A DNA stretch of 58,025 nt from Bacillota bacterium (lineage in GTDB: Bacteria > Bacillota > Clostridia > Lachnospirales > Lachnospiraceae): the NCBI GenBank assembly GCA_023443225.1, contig JAEZVF010000076.1, positions 1-58,025 of the forward strand, given 5' to 3'. The position numbers were made by a program, and so were the translations under genes. Below are positions 50,602 to 58,025 of this stretch, piece after piece. Every line of letters begins with the position of its first letter. Positions within the stretch are counted from its first letter, which is position 1. The notes beneath the pieces were generated by a model, which saw nothing but the letters and a program-made list of their open reading frames with translations, searched no databases and was not told the origin of the DNA.

Positions 50602-51117
50602 CTAGTTCAATATCTTTAAGTTAGGAGAATATTTTAGAACTGCTTTGCCTATAATTTTATTTTCCTTTACATAGGTGTGCTCCCAATACCGGGCATCTTC
50701 AGATATATTACGATTGTCTCCTAGCATGAAATAAGAATGTTCCGGAACTTGATATGGACCATAGGAGCCTACCGGTATTTCTTTTAAATAATCTTCTTTC
50801 AGTAACTCGGAATCAATATAGACTTCCCCATCAATGATTTCGACGGTTTCTCCGGGAAGCCCAATTACTCGTTTTAAATAGTTCTGTGTTTCGTCATCTG
50901 GATATTTAAATACGACGATATCTCCACGACTAGGTCCTTGGAAAAGGTAGGCAACCCTCAGAGCAATAATACGGTCTCCAGTCATTACGGTATTTTCCAT
51001 GGAACCAGTTGGTATTTCAGCTTTTGCAATAATATAATTATTCAAAACAAAGGATAATGCTAAAGCTGCAATGATTAACTTCAGCCAACTAAAAATCTCT
51101 TTTTTCTTATCATTCAT
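50602..51117 (-). CDS. lepB: Signal peptidase I
   Basis: A 171-residue membrane protease that removes signal peptides after Sec export. It has an N-terminal anchor (about 10-30), catalytic Ser in PTGSMENTV (about residue 39), catalytic Lys in YLKRVIGLPGE (about residue 80) and the GDNRNISEDARYW box. Length fits the short Gram-positive form. It is on the opposite strand between rplQ and ecfA1, which is usually an uninterrupted run of genes, so it was probably inserted. Confidence 0.94.
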   Translation of the reverse strand: MNDKKKEIFSWLKLIIAALALSFVLNNYIIAKAEIPTGSMENTVMTGDRIIALRVAYLFQGPSRGDIVVFKYPDDETQNYLKRVIGLPGETVEIIDGEVYIDSELLKEDYLKEIPVGSYGPYQVPEHSYFMLGDNRNISEDARYWEHTYVKENKIIGKAVLKYSPNLKILN

Positions 51118-51355
51118 TCATAATTCATACCTTTCTTCTTATTTATAAAAAGTCCAATTACATAGTAAAAGGCGCTATGGTTAATCCTATGATTAATATA
51201 GTACTAACTTGATTGTATGTCAATAAAATTAATAAAAGTCTACGATTCATAGAAAAGAGTTACGTGAAACTTATTGCATTAGTTATTGCAATTAATCTTA
51301 TAATACATTACAATGAAAAAAGTTATAGAGAAGTTACATGGAAGGGTTTGACAAT

Positions 51356-52213
51356 ATGGGAATTATTAAGACAGATAATTTAAAGTTTGATTATATAAGG
51401 CGAGATGAAGATGGTAATGTAGAGTCTGTGCATCGTGCGATAGATGACGTTAACTTAAATGTAGAAAAAGGTGACTTCATAGCAATACTAGGGCATAATG
51501 GATCTGGAAAGTCTACTCTTGCAAAGCATATTAATGCAATATTGTTGCCGTCCGAGGGAACTGTATGGGTAAAAGAAATGGATACAAAAGATGAGAAACG
51601 ATTATGGGATATTCGACAATCTGCGGGTATGGTTTTTCAGAATCCAGACAATCAGATTATTGCAACTGTTGTAGAAGAAGATGTTGGGTTTGGCCCGGAG
51701 AATCTAGGGGTGAAGACGGACGAGATATGGAAACGTGTTGAGGATAGTCTTAAGGCAGTAGGAATGTTGGAATTTCGAACACATTCACCCAACAAACTCT
51801 CTGGTGGACAGAAACAGCGTGTTGCTATTGCAGGAATTATGGCAATGAAGCCGGAATGTATTATTTTAGATGAGCCTACGGCAATGCTTGATCCTAATGG
51901 ACGTAAAGAAGTAATACGCACAGTTAAGGAATTGAATCAAAAAGAAAATGTAACGGTATTATTGGTTACTCATTATATGGAAGAGGTTATTCATGCCGAC
52001 AAAGTCATTGTTATGGATCATGGAAAGATTGTAATGCAGGGTACGCCAAGAGAAATATTTTCAAGAGTAGAAGAGTTGAAACAATACCGTTTGGATGTTC
52101 CACAGGTCACCGAATTGGCTTATGAACTGCAAAAAGCCGGAATGCAAGTTCCTAAGGGTATTCTTACAGTTGATGAATTCGTACATGTATTATCCGGATT
52201 TTCTAAGAACTGA
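51356..52213 (+). CDS. ecfA1: ECF transporter ATPase EcfA1
   Basis: A 285-residue ABC ATPase that energises energy-coupling factor transporters for vitamins and metals. Walker A is GHNGSGKST, the signature is LSGGQKQRVAIAG, Walker B IILDEPTAMLDP, and the switch His is LVTHYMEE. I start at ATG 51356, which has AAGGG 9 bp upstream; an ATG at 51338 is in frame. It forms a heterodimer with EcfA2. ecfA2 follows by 21 bp, then ecfT and truA. Confidence 0.96.
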   Translation: MGIIKTDNLKFDYIRRDEDGNVESVHRAIDDVNLNVEKGDFIAILGHNGSGKSTLAKHINAILLPSEGTVWVKEMDTKDEKRLWDIRQSAGMVFQNPDNQIIATVVEEDVGFGPENLGVKTDEIWKRVEDSLKAVGMLEFRTHSPNKLSGGQKQRVAIAGIMAMKPECIILDEPTAMLDPNGRKEVIRTVKELNQKENVTVLLVTHYMEEVIHADKVIVMDHGKIVMQGTPREIFSRVEELKQYRLDVPQVTELAYELQKAGMQVPKGILTVDEFVHVLSGFSKN

Positions 52214-52234
52214 GTATGAAAAGAAGAGGTTAGT

Positions 52235-53092
52235 ATGGCAATTTTAGTCGATAAAGTAAATTATAGATATAGTCCGGGTACCGCATATGAAAAACATGCA
52301 CTGAAGGACATTGAGATTGAGATTAAAGATGGTGAATTTATAGGGCTAATCGGACATACCGGCTCTGGTAAATCAACTTTGATTCAGCATTTAAATGGAC
52401 TGGTAAAAGCCACTAGTGGCACCATCTATTACAACGGCGAAGACATTTATGATAAAGATTATAATATGAAGAATTTACGCAGCAAGGTGGGTTTGGTATT
52501 TCAATATCCGGAGCACCAGCTTTTTGAAACTACGGTTTATAAGGATGTTTGCTACGGACCTAAGAATTTAGGACTGGAACCATTAGAGGTAGACTTACGG
52601 GCTTATGAAGCATTGAAAATGGTTGGTATCGGTGATGAGCTGCTGGATGCTTCGCCCTTTGAATTATCAGGCGGTCAAAAGCGGAGAGTTGCAATTGCAG
52701 GTGTTTTAGCTATGAAGCCAGATGTTCTAATCTTGGATGAGCCTACTGCCGGACTGGATCCAAAGGGCAGGGATGAAATACTCAATCAGATAGCGAAGCT
52801 TCACTCGGAAAGTAAGATAACCATTATATTAGTCTCTCACAGCATGGAAGACATTGCAAGATATGCAGACCGACTAATCGTAATGGATCATGGAAGGGTA
52901 GTTTATAATGATACACCTCGCCATGTATTTTCACATTATAAAGAACTTGAAAAGATAGGTCTGGCAGCTCCACAGGTTACCTATGTAATGAATCAATTAA
53001 AAGAGAATGGAATTCCGGTTCGTACTTCAGCAACAACGGTAGCAGAAGCAAAAGAAGAGATACTCCGGGTATTAAAAGGGAAAGGGTTGTGA
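52235..53092 (+). CDS. ecfA2: ECF transporter ATPase EcfA2
   Basis: A 285-residue ABC ATPase, partner of EcfA1. Walker A is GHTGSGKST, signature LSGGQKRRVAIAG, Walker B LILDEPTAGLDP, and the switch His is LVSHSMED. The two share about the same layout and arose by duplication. It is 21 bp after ecfA1 and 7 bp before ecfT. No substrate-specific S component is present in the window, as expected for a shared module. Confidence 0.96.
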   Translation: MAILVDKVNYRYSPGTAYEKHALKDIEIEIKDGEFIGLIGHTGSGKSTLIQHLNGLVKATSGTIYYNGEDIYDKDYNMKNLRSKVGLVFQYPEHQLFETTVYKDVCYGPKNLGLEPLEVDLRAYEALKMVGIGDELLDASPFELSGGQKRRVAIAGVLAMKPDVLILDEPTAGLDPKGRDEILNQIAKLHSESKITIILVSHSMEDIARYADRLIVMDHGRVVYNDTPRHVFSHYKELEKIGLAAPQVTYVMNQLKENGIPVRTSATTVAEAKEEILRVLKGKGL

Positions 53093-53099
53093 GGCAACA

Positions 53100-53900
53100 A
53101 TGATACGAGATATAACGATAGGTCAATATTATCCGGCAGATTCGATTCTTCATGTGTTAGATCCCAGAGTTAAATTAATAGGGACATTTGCATTCATTAT
53201 ATCCTTATTTATTTTTAATAATACATTGGGATATATACTTGCAGCAGTGTTTTTGTTTGGAATCATAAAATTGTCAAAAGTACCGTTTAAATTTATCTTT
53301 CGCGGTTTAAAAGCGGTTATTGTATTGTTGCTATTTACGGTGACCTTTAATCTGTTTTTAACACCAGGCGAAGTCATATATGAACTTGCTTTTCTTAAAA
53401 TAACAAAAGAAGGTATTGTTTTTGCCATTCGAATGGCTATTCGATTGACTTTCCTTATCCTTGGTTCTTCTTTAATGACGTTTACCACAACACCAAATCA
53501 TTTGACGGATGGGTTAGAGAAAATCATGGGACCACTACGTAAGATCAAAGTACCGGTACATGAAATATCCATGATGATGTCAATTGCACTTCGGTTTATT
53601 CCTATCTTAATGGAAGAGACTGATAAAATAATGAAGGCACAGATGGCAAGAGGAGCTGATTTTGAAACCGGGGGTCTAATCAAGAAGGCAAAGAACTTAG
53701 TCCCACTGTTGGTTCCTTTATTCGTATCTGCTTTTCGTCGAGCAAATGATTTAGCCATGGCAATGGAAGCAAGATGTTATCATGGTGGCAATGGACGAAC
53801 AAAAATGAAGCCATTGAAATACAGCTTAAGAGATATGGCTGCGTATTTGGTATTAATTTTGTACCTGGTTTCGGGTATTGTATTAAATATCACTGCGTAG
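53100..53900 (+). CDS. ecfT: ECF transporter transmembrane protein EcfT
   Basis: A 266-residue integral membrane protein of five to six helices that links EcfA ATPases to different S components. The A-R-G motif is in QMARGADFETGG (about residue 180), and a second Ala-Arg-x-motif, MEARCYHGGNGRT, is near 223; both are coupling-helix motifs. It follows ecfA2 by 7 bp. Length and motifs fit the family. Confidence 0.95.
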   Translation: MIRDITIGQYYPADSILHVLDPRVKLIGTFAFIISLFIFNNTLGYILAAVFLFGIIKLSKVPFKFIFRGLKAVIVLLLFTVTFNLFLTPGEVIYELAFLKITKEGIVFAIRMAIRLTFLILGSSLMTFTTTPNHLTDGLEKIMGPLRKIKVPVHEISMMMSIALRFIPILMEETDKIMKAQMARGADFETGGLIKKAKNLVPLLVPLFVSAFRRANDLAMAMEARCYHGGNGRTKMKPLKYSLRDMAAYLVLILYLVSGIVLNITA

Positions 53901-53936
53901 CAGTTGCGTAAGCAAGTGCTTGCAATAGGAGAACAT

Positions 53937-54686
53937 ATGAAACGTGTTATGTTAATAATAGCATATGATGGGACGAACTATTGTGGCTGGCAAATGCAGC
54001 CAAATGGAAAGACCATAGAAGAAATAATAAATGAGGAATTAACTTCTCTACTGAAGGAAGAAATCATAGTAATTGGTGCTAGCAGAACGGATTCCGGTGT
54101 TCATGCATTAGGAAATGTAGCTGTATTTGATACAAATACTCAGATACCAGCGGAAAAGCTGTCCTATGCACTAAATCAAAGATTGCCAAAGGATATCGTA
54201 ATTCAGGAATCAAAAGAGGTACCTGCAGATTTTCATCCAAGATTTTGTAACAGTAAGAAAACATACCAATATCAAATTCTTAATAAAAAATTTCCTTTGC
54301 CAACACAAAGACTTTATACCCATTTTGTATATTATCCATTGCAGTTAGACAAAATGATACAGGCAACAGAATATCTTGTGGGTGAACATGATTTCAAGAG
54401 CTTTTGTTCCACTAGAACACAAGTAACGGATACGGTTAGAACTATCTATAGTTTAGAAGTCGAAAAAATAGATGATATTATAAACATAACAATATCCGGC
54501 AATGGCTTTTTGTATAACATGGTAAGAATTATAGTAGGAACTTTGATTAAAGTTGGTTTAGGAGTGTATCCACCCACTCATGTGAAAGAAATTCTCGAGA
54601 AAAAAGATAGACTGGCGGCAGGTCCCAAAGCACCAGCGCAGGGTTTGACCCTAAAAGGTATCGAGTATCCAGATTTAGAACTATAA
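53937..54686 (+). CDS. truA: tRNA pseudouridine(38-40) synthase TruA
   Basis: A 249-residue enzyme that isomerises uridines 38-40 of the anticodon arm. The catalytic Asp is in GASRTDSGVHALGN, and the N-terminal YDGTNYCGWQ motif is typical. I start at ATG 53937 after TAGGAGA; an in-frame ATA/ATG upstream within the ecfT tail lacks a site. In many Firmicutes rplM and rpsI follow; here the neighbour is msrAB after a terminator. Confidence 0.95.
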   Translation: MKRVMLIIAYDGTNYCGWQMQPNGKTIEEIINEELTSLLKEEIIVIGASRTDSGVHALGNVAVFDTNTQIPAEKLSYALNQRLPKDIVIQESKEVPADFHPRFCNSKKTYQYQILNKKFPLPTQRLYTHFVYYPLQLDKMIQATEYLVGEHDFKSFCSTRTQVTDTVRTIYSLEVEKIDDIINITISGNGFLYNMVRIIVGTLIKVGLGVYPPTHVKEILEKKDRLAAGPKAPAQGLTLKGIEYPDLEL

Positions 54687-54704
54687 ATAGGTAAGTTATA
54701 ACAG

Positions 54705-54742
54705 ACCCAAAACTGAGACCGAATTTTCACTAAGTTTTGGGT
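54705..54742 (+). terminator. Terminator after truA
   Basis: ACCCAAAACT and AGTTTTGGGT form a 10-bp stem with an 18-nt loop. It ends the ecfA1-ecfA2-ecfT-truA operon. The T tract after it is short. Confidence 0.7.
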
Positions 54743-54813
54743 ATTACTATATCTATCATGTATCCTTACTAAAAAGAAGGAAGAAGTTATGCGTACACAA
54801 ATATTGCGAGGAG

Positions 54814-55794
54814 GTGTTAGCTATACAAAAAGAAATATATTTAGCAGGAGGATGTTTCTGGGGAACAGAAAAATATTTGGAAGGTGTTAAAGGCATTTTA
54901 GAAACAGAGGTAGGATATGCAAATGGTAATACAGAAAACCCAAGCTATGAAGAGGTATGTCACAATAATACAGGTCATGCAGAGACAGTGAAGGTCATTT
55001 ATGATGAGAATATAATTAGTTTAACATTCCTATTAGAACTATATTATGATGTTATAAATCCGGTGAGTATTAACAGACAGGGTGGAGATATAGGAACACA
55101 ATATAGAACTGGCATTTACTTTGTAGATAATAATGATGAACTGATTATCAAAGAGTCCATTAGGGAACTCCAAAATAAGTATATTGAAAAGATTGCAATA
55201 GAGGTTAAACCTTTATTAAACTATTATAAAGCAGAAGAATTTCATCAAAAATACCTTGATAAGAATCCGAATGGATATTGTCATATTGGCACAGACAAAT
55301 TTGAAAAAGCAAAGACAGCTGTTGATACTAGTATAAAGTATAAGAAAAGATCGAAAGAAGAATTAGAAAACAGCTTAACCAAAATGCAGTATCAAGTAAC
55401 ACAAAACAATGCCACAGAACCATCCTTTCAAAATGAATATTATGATCTATTTCAAGATGGTATCTATGTGGATATTACTACTGGAGACCCCCTTTTTATA
55501 TCAAGTGACAAATTTGAATCCGGTTGTGGGTGGCCAAGTTTTGCAAAGCCAATAAAAGAAAACCTAATTACAAAAGTAGTAGATGAGAGCCATGGTATGA
55601 TACGTACTGAAGTGAGAAGTAAAACCGGTGATGCCCATCTAGGACATGTATTTGAGGATGGTCCCATAGAAATGGGCGGCTTAAGGTATTGCATCAATAG
55701 TGCATCTCTAAGGTTCATACCGAAGGATAAGATGAAGCAGGAAGGATATGGGGATTTGCTTGCGCTTCTAAAGGATGGCAAAGGAAAGAAATAA
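54814..55794 (+). CDS. msrAB: Bifunctional peptide methionine sulfoxide reductase MsrA/MsrB
   Basis: A 326-residue fusion repairing both R and S methionine sulfoxide in oxidised proteins. MsrA (about 1-160) has catalytic Cys14 in GGCFWG. MsrB (about 185-320) has GCGWPSF and catalytic Cys in YCINSASLRF; the zinc CxxC pairs are absent, as in many MsrB. The start is unclear: GTG 54814 overlaps the AGGAGG site, and the codon at 54823 with good spacing is ATA. No other start fits the frame. It acts in the cytoplasm and stands alone with terminators on both sides. Confidence 0.92.
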   Translation: MLAIQKEIYLAGGCFWGTEKYLEGVKGILETEVGYANGNTENPSYEEVCHNNTGHAETVKVIYDENIISLTFLLELYYDVINPVSINRQGGDIGTQYRTGIYFVDNNDELIIKESIRELQNKYIEKIAIEVKPLLNYYKAEEFHQKYLDKNPNGYCHIGTDKFEKAKTAVDTSIKYKKRSKEELENSLTKMQYQVTQNNATEPSFQNEYYDLFQDGIYVDITTGDPLFISSDKFESGCGWPSFAKPIKENLITKVVDESHGMIRTEVRSKTGDAHLGHVFEDGPIEMGGLRYCINSASLRFIPKDKMKQEGYGDLLALLKDGKGKK

Positions 55795-55820
55795 AACCCA
55801 CAGAAGTATGTTGATAAAAA

Positions 55821-55854
55821 GAGTGCCTCAAAAACTAGAATTTTTGAGGCACTC
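55821..55854. terminator. Bidirectional terminator between msrAB and cstA
   Basis: GAGTGCCTCAAAAA and TTTTTGAGGCACTC are perfect 14-bp arms with a 6-nt loop, between two converging genes. Confidence 0.92.
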
Positions 55855-55898
55855 TCTTAAAATAATAGATTTTTTAGTATAGAACTTGGTCGTATTGC

Positions 55899-57656
55899 TT
55901 ATGCTTTAGCTATATTTGCTTCTGTTGCTAATCTACTTCCTGCATTCTTAATAATAACAGGAGCTGATTCAATGGCAACCCAGATTGCAAGAACAATATA
56001 AATCATACACATAATCGGAACGATGATATTGGTTCCGGTAGGCATTACGAAGGCACCATCCTTCATTATATAAGATGTTAAGGTATTAATCAGAGCCCAG
56101 ATGCTCATAACAAACATAAAGATAGAAGGAAGTACTGTTGCAATCCAAACTTTTCTATTTTTTGCAGTACGTTGTAACCATACGGTAATGCCGATTAGCG
56201 CTAAGCCTGCTAGTAACTGGTTGGATGCTCCGAAGGTTTTCCAGAACAGACTCCAGATAGCGATCGGATTACCTTCTGGATCCGTTAATTTGATAGACAT
56301 CAGAAGTAACGGGATTCCACCGATTAAAACTGCGGAAATGATACGTCCGGCCCAACCTTTCATATTCGTGAGTTCCTGAATGATGAAACGTCCAAGTCTT
56401 GTACAGACATCCAAGGTGTCATAAACGAAGGTAGTAAAGGCCATTAAGCCGAAGGAAATACCGAAGACCTTACTGATTCCAATTAATTCCATGAAGGAGC
56501 CTAGGCCACTAGCGTAAATAAAGTTTGGTGATTTCGATAAAATAGCATCTCCCTTAGGAAGAATCATTACAGTTGATAATGCAATTAGAGCAACACCTGC
56601 CTCAGCAAGCATCATACCATATCCGATTGGCTTCGCATCCGTTTCCTTTGCCAACTGCTTTGAGGTAGTACCTGAACTGATTAGACTATGGAAACCGGAG
56701 CAGGCACCACATGCAACTGTAATAAATAAAACAGGGAACATTGGGAGCCAGAAGTTCTTATCGCCAAAGTTATTAATAAAAGCGGGATATTGTGTATCAA
56801 AGCCGCCGAAGATGACACCGATGAAGGAGACTATTAAGGTAGCATAAAGGAAATAGCCGCCCAAATGGCCACGGGGTTGTAGAAGTGCCCATACAGGAAC
56901 GATTCCAGCAATAAAACAGTATGCGATGATGATAACATTCCAAATTTTCTGTGCATCAGCTGCAGAAGCTAATCCAAATGCTTGCTGCAGGTCGAAAGGT
57001 ATGTATTGACCTACCCAGATGGCAACAGCAACCAGCGGAAGAAAAATGATAGTTGCTACGCTAAGCTTCATTTTTGTAAACTTTAACAGGAAGCCCATCA
57101 TAACAGGTAAAATTAGATATAAAATAGAAGAGGTAGCAGTTGCTCCACCACCTACGAATTTACCATCACCTATTTCAACTGCGTTAACAAAGGCAGAAGT
57201 GGTAATATCAGTGAAGGCTACAATAACCATAACTAAGGTAAAGAAGATGAATATATTAAAAAGAATCCATACACGCTTTGAAACATAATTTTTCATTGTA
57301 TCTGCAATACTGGTAGCCTTGTGACGTATGGAAGCTACCAAAGCGCCCATATCATGGACACCGCCTATGAAGACGCTACCTATAATTATCCAAAGAAAGG
57401 TTGGAAACCAGCCGAATGTAGTTCCAGCAATAATAGGTCCGGTAACCGGCCCAGCTGCGGCAATCGCCGAAAAGTGTTGACCAGATAGATATTTTGCATC
57501 TGCTGGTTCATAATCAACACCATCTTGCATCTCTACGGAAGGAACCACATTCTTATTATCCAGTTCAAATACTTTCTTAGAGATGAACTTTCCATAGGTC
57601 AGATACGCAATGATGAGTATCAATACCCCACATCCAACAACAACTAAAATGTTCAT
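55899..57656 (-). CDS. cstA: Carbon starvation protein CstA family (peptide/pyruvate transporter)
   Basis: A 585-residue inner membrane transporter with about 14-16 hydrophobic segments. The conserved CstA block near the start (HFSAIAAAGPVTGPIIAG) and GGVHDMGALVASIRHKATSIAD, in part GGVHDMGALVASIR, are clear. The family moves peptides or pyruvate and is induced when carbon runs short. This is the shorter form common in Firmicutes. AGGAGG-like GGAGG precedes the ATG on the minus strand. It has no partner regulator in view. Confidence 0.93.
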   Translation of the reverse strand: MNILVVVGCGVLILIIAYLTYGKFISKKVFELDNKNVVPSVEMQDGVDYEPADAKYLSGQHFSAIAAAGPVTGPIIAGTTFGWFPTFLWIIIGSVFIGGVHDMGALVASIRHKATSIADTMKNYVSKRVWILFNIFIFFTLVMVIVAFTDITTSAFVNAVEIGDGKFVGGGATATSSILYLILPVMMGFLLKFTKMKLSVATIIFLPLVAVAIWVGQYIPFDLQQAFGLASAADAQKIWNVIIIAYCFIAGIVPVWALLQPRGHLGGYFLYATLIVSFIGVIFGGFDTQYPAFINNFGDKNFWLPMFPVLFITVACGACSGFHSLISSGTTSKQLAKETDAKPIGYGMMLAEAGVALIALSTVMILPKGDAILSKSPNFIYASGLGSFMELIGISKVFGISFGLMAFTTFVYDTLDVCTRLGRFIIQELTNMKGWAGRIISAVLIGGIPLLLMSIKLTDPEGNPIAIWSLFWKTFGASNQLLAGLALIGITVWLQRTAKNRKVWIATVLPSIFMFVMSIWALINTLTSYIMKDGAFVMPTGTNIIVPIMCMIYIVLAIWVAIESAPVIIKNAGSRLATEANIAKA

Positions 57657-58025
57657 ACTTGCCTCCTTAAGCTCTTTCTCGAGCTGTAATATGTAGTAGT
57701 TGTATTAATAAGGATTTAGTAAGGATTTAGTAAGTTAATGCGTGAATTAATTACTACATCATATTAATACATCTATAAAAAAGATTACGACTATCTTAGT
57801 TTAAAGTCAATAAAAAATTGAAGTATTTTACATTAATGGGAATATACTGGAAAGAAGCATTTCAATAAGCGATACTAGCTAAATAGCTAATTTAAAGAAA
57901 AACTTGAGTTTCCGCAAATTGCAATTGAAAAATAAGTAAGTCTTACCAAAGTGCCAATCTGCCGTTTTTGAATTGTATAAGTGTGGCAGTACATTGATTA
58001 GAGGCACTTAAATAAGCCCCGCCTT
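57657..58025. other. Intergenic region upstream of cstA
   Basis: A 369-bp AT-rich region that must carry the cstA promoter. Near its right end is a hairpin at 57949-58009, formed by AAGTGCC/GGCACTT with inner AATC/GATT and TGCC/GGCA pairs. It may belong to a gene beyond the window. I see no coding sequence. Confidence 0.6.

Overview
The window looks like a chromosomal segment of a low-GC, endospore-forming Firmicute, most likely a member of the Lachnospiraceae close to the Clostridium phytofermentans group. The evidence is AT-rich DNA with strong AGGAGG ribosome binding sites, spore coat genes (cotJ operon, CotA-like laccase), a long S10-spc-alpha ribosomal protein cluster followed by ecfA1-ecfA2-ecfT-truA, an L17 with a long insertion, and T-box control of an orphan TrpB2. 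The species name is an inference.

Layout. 1-7.7 kb: a TetR regulator, then cotJA-cotJB-cotJC. cotJC, the manganese-catalase-like coat protein, is cut in two by a 4,621-bp element carrying an FAD/Rieske oxidoreductase, a tocopherol-cyclase-like protein, a 63-aa protein and a large serine recombinase. A LysR regulator follows. 7.9-17.3 kb: plsC, rpoD, a GH26-like protein, trpB2 with a Trp T-box, a MIF-type tautomerase, a degenerate amidase, an Mrp-type ATPase and dinB. 17.5-33.4 kb: fba, a CotA-like multicopper oxidase, phosphoglucomutase, a ydjFGHI-like envelope stress block (PspA, zinc-ribbon protein, TPM protein, SPFH protein), an SGNH esterase with a LacI regulator, a methyltransferase, an AraC-type regulator and two membrane proteins, one LspA-like. 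33.4-50.5 kb: the ribosomal cluster from rpsJ to rplQ with secY, adk, map, infA and rpoA. 50.6-57.7 kb: lepB, the ECF transporter module, truA, msrAB and cstA.

The main discovery is the cotJC element. Both halves of cotJC are intact. They share a 14-bp core (1705-1718 and 6326-6339) in the same codon phase. Joining at that core restores a 199-codon CotJC with all expected manganese ligands, and the crossover lies just before the codons of the E-x-x-H metal motif. The circular product would carry an attP with 14-bp arms that match as an inverted repeat at 13 of 14 positions around a 10-bp centre with a GG middle dinucleotide. This is the logic of skin-type elements, in which a mother-cell recombinase rebuilds a late sporulation gene by excision. 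The cotJ promoter and the CotA-like gene promoter both fit the sigma-K pattern with the same spacing, so the target gene is likely expressed in the mother cell.

Other notable structures are a three-unit 29-bp tandem array of covarying hairpins between rpsH and rplF, a hairpin-rich 475-bp gap between rpmJ and rpsM, a structured S10 leader, a 165-bp imperfect palindrome at 30.0-30.2 kb, and an amidase that has lost three active-site residues. All calls come from reading the sequence; no database search was run.
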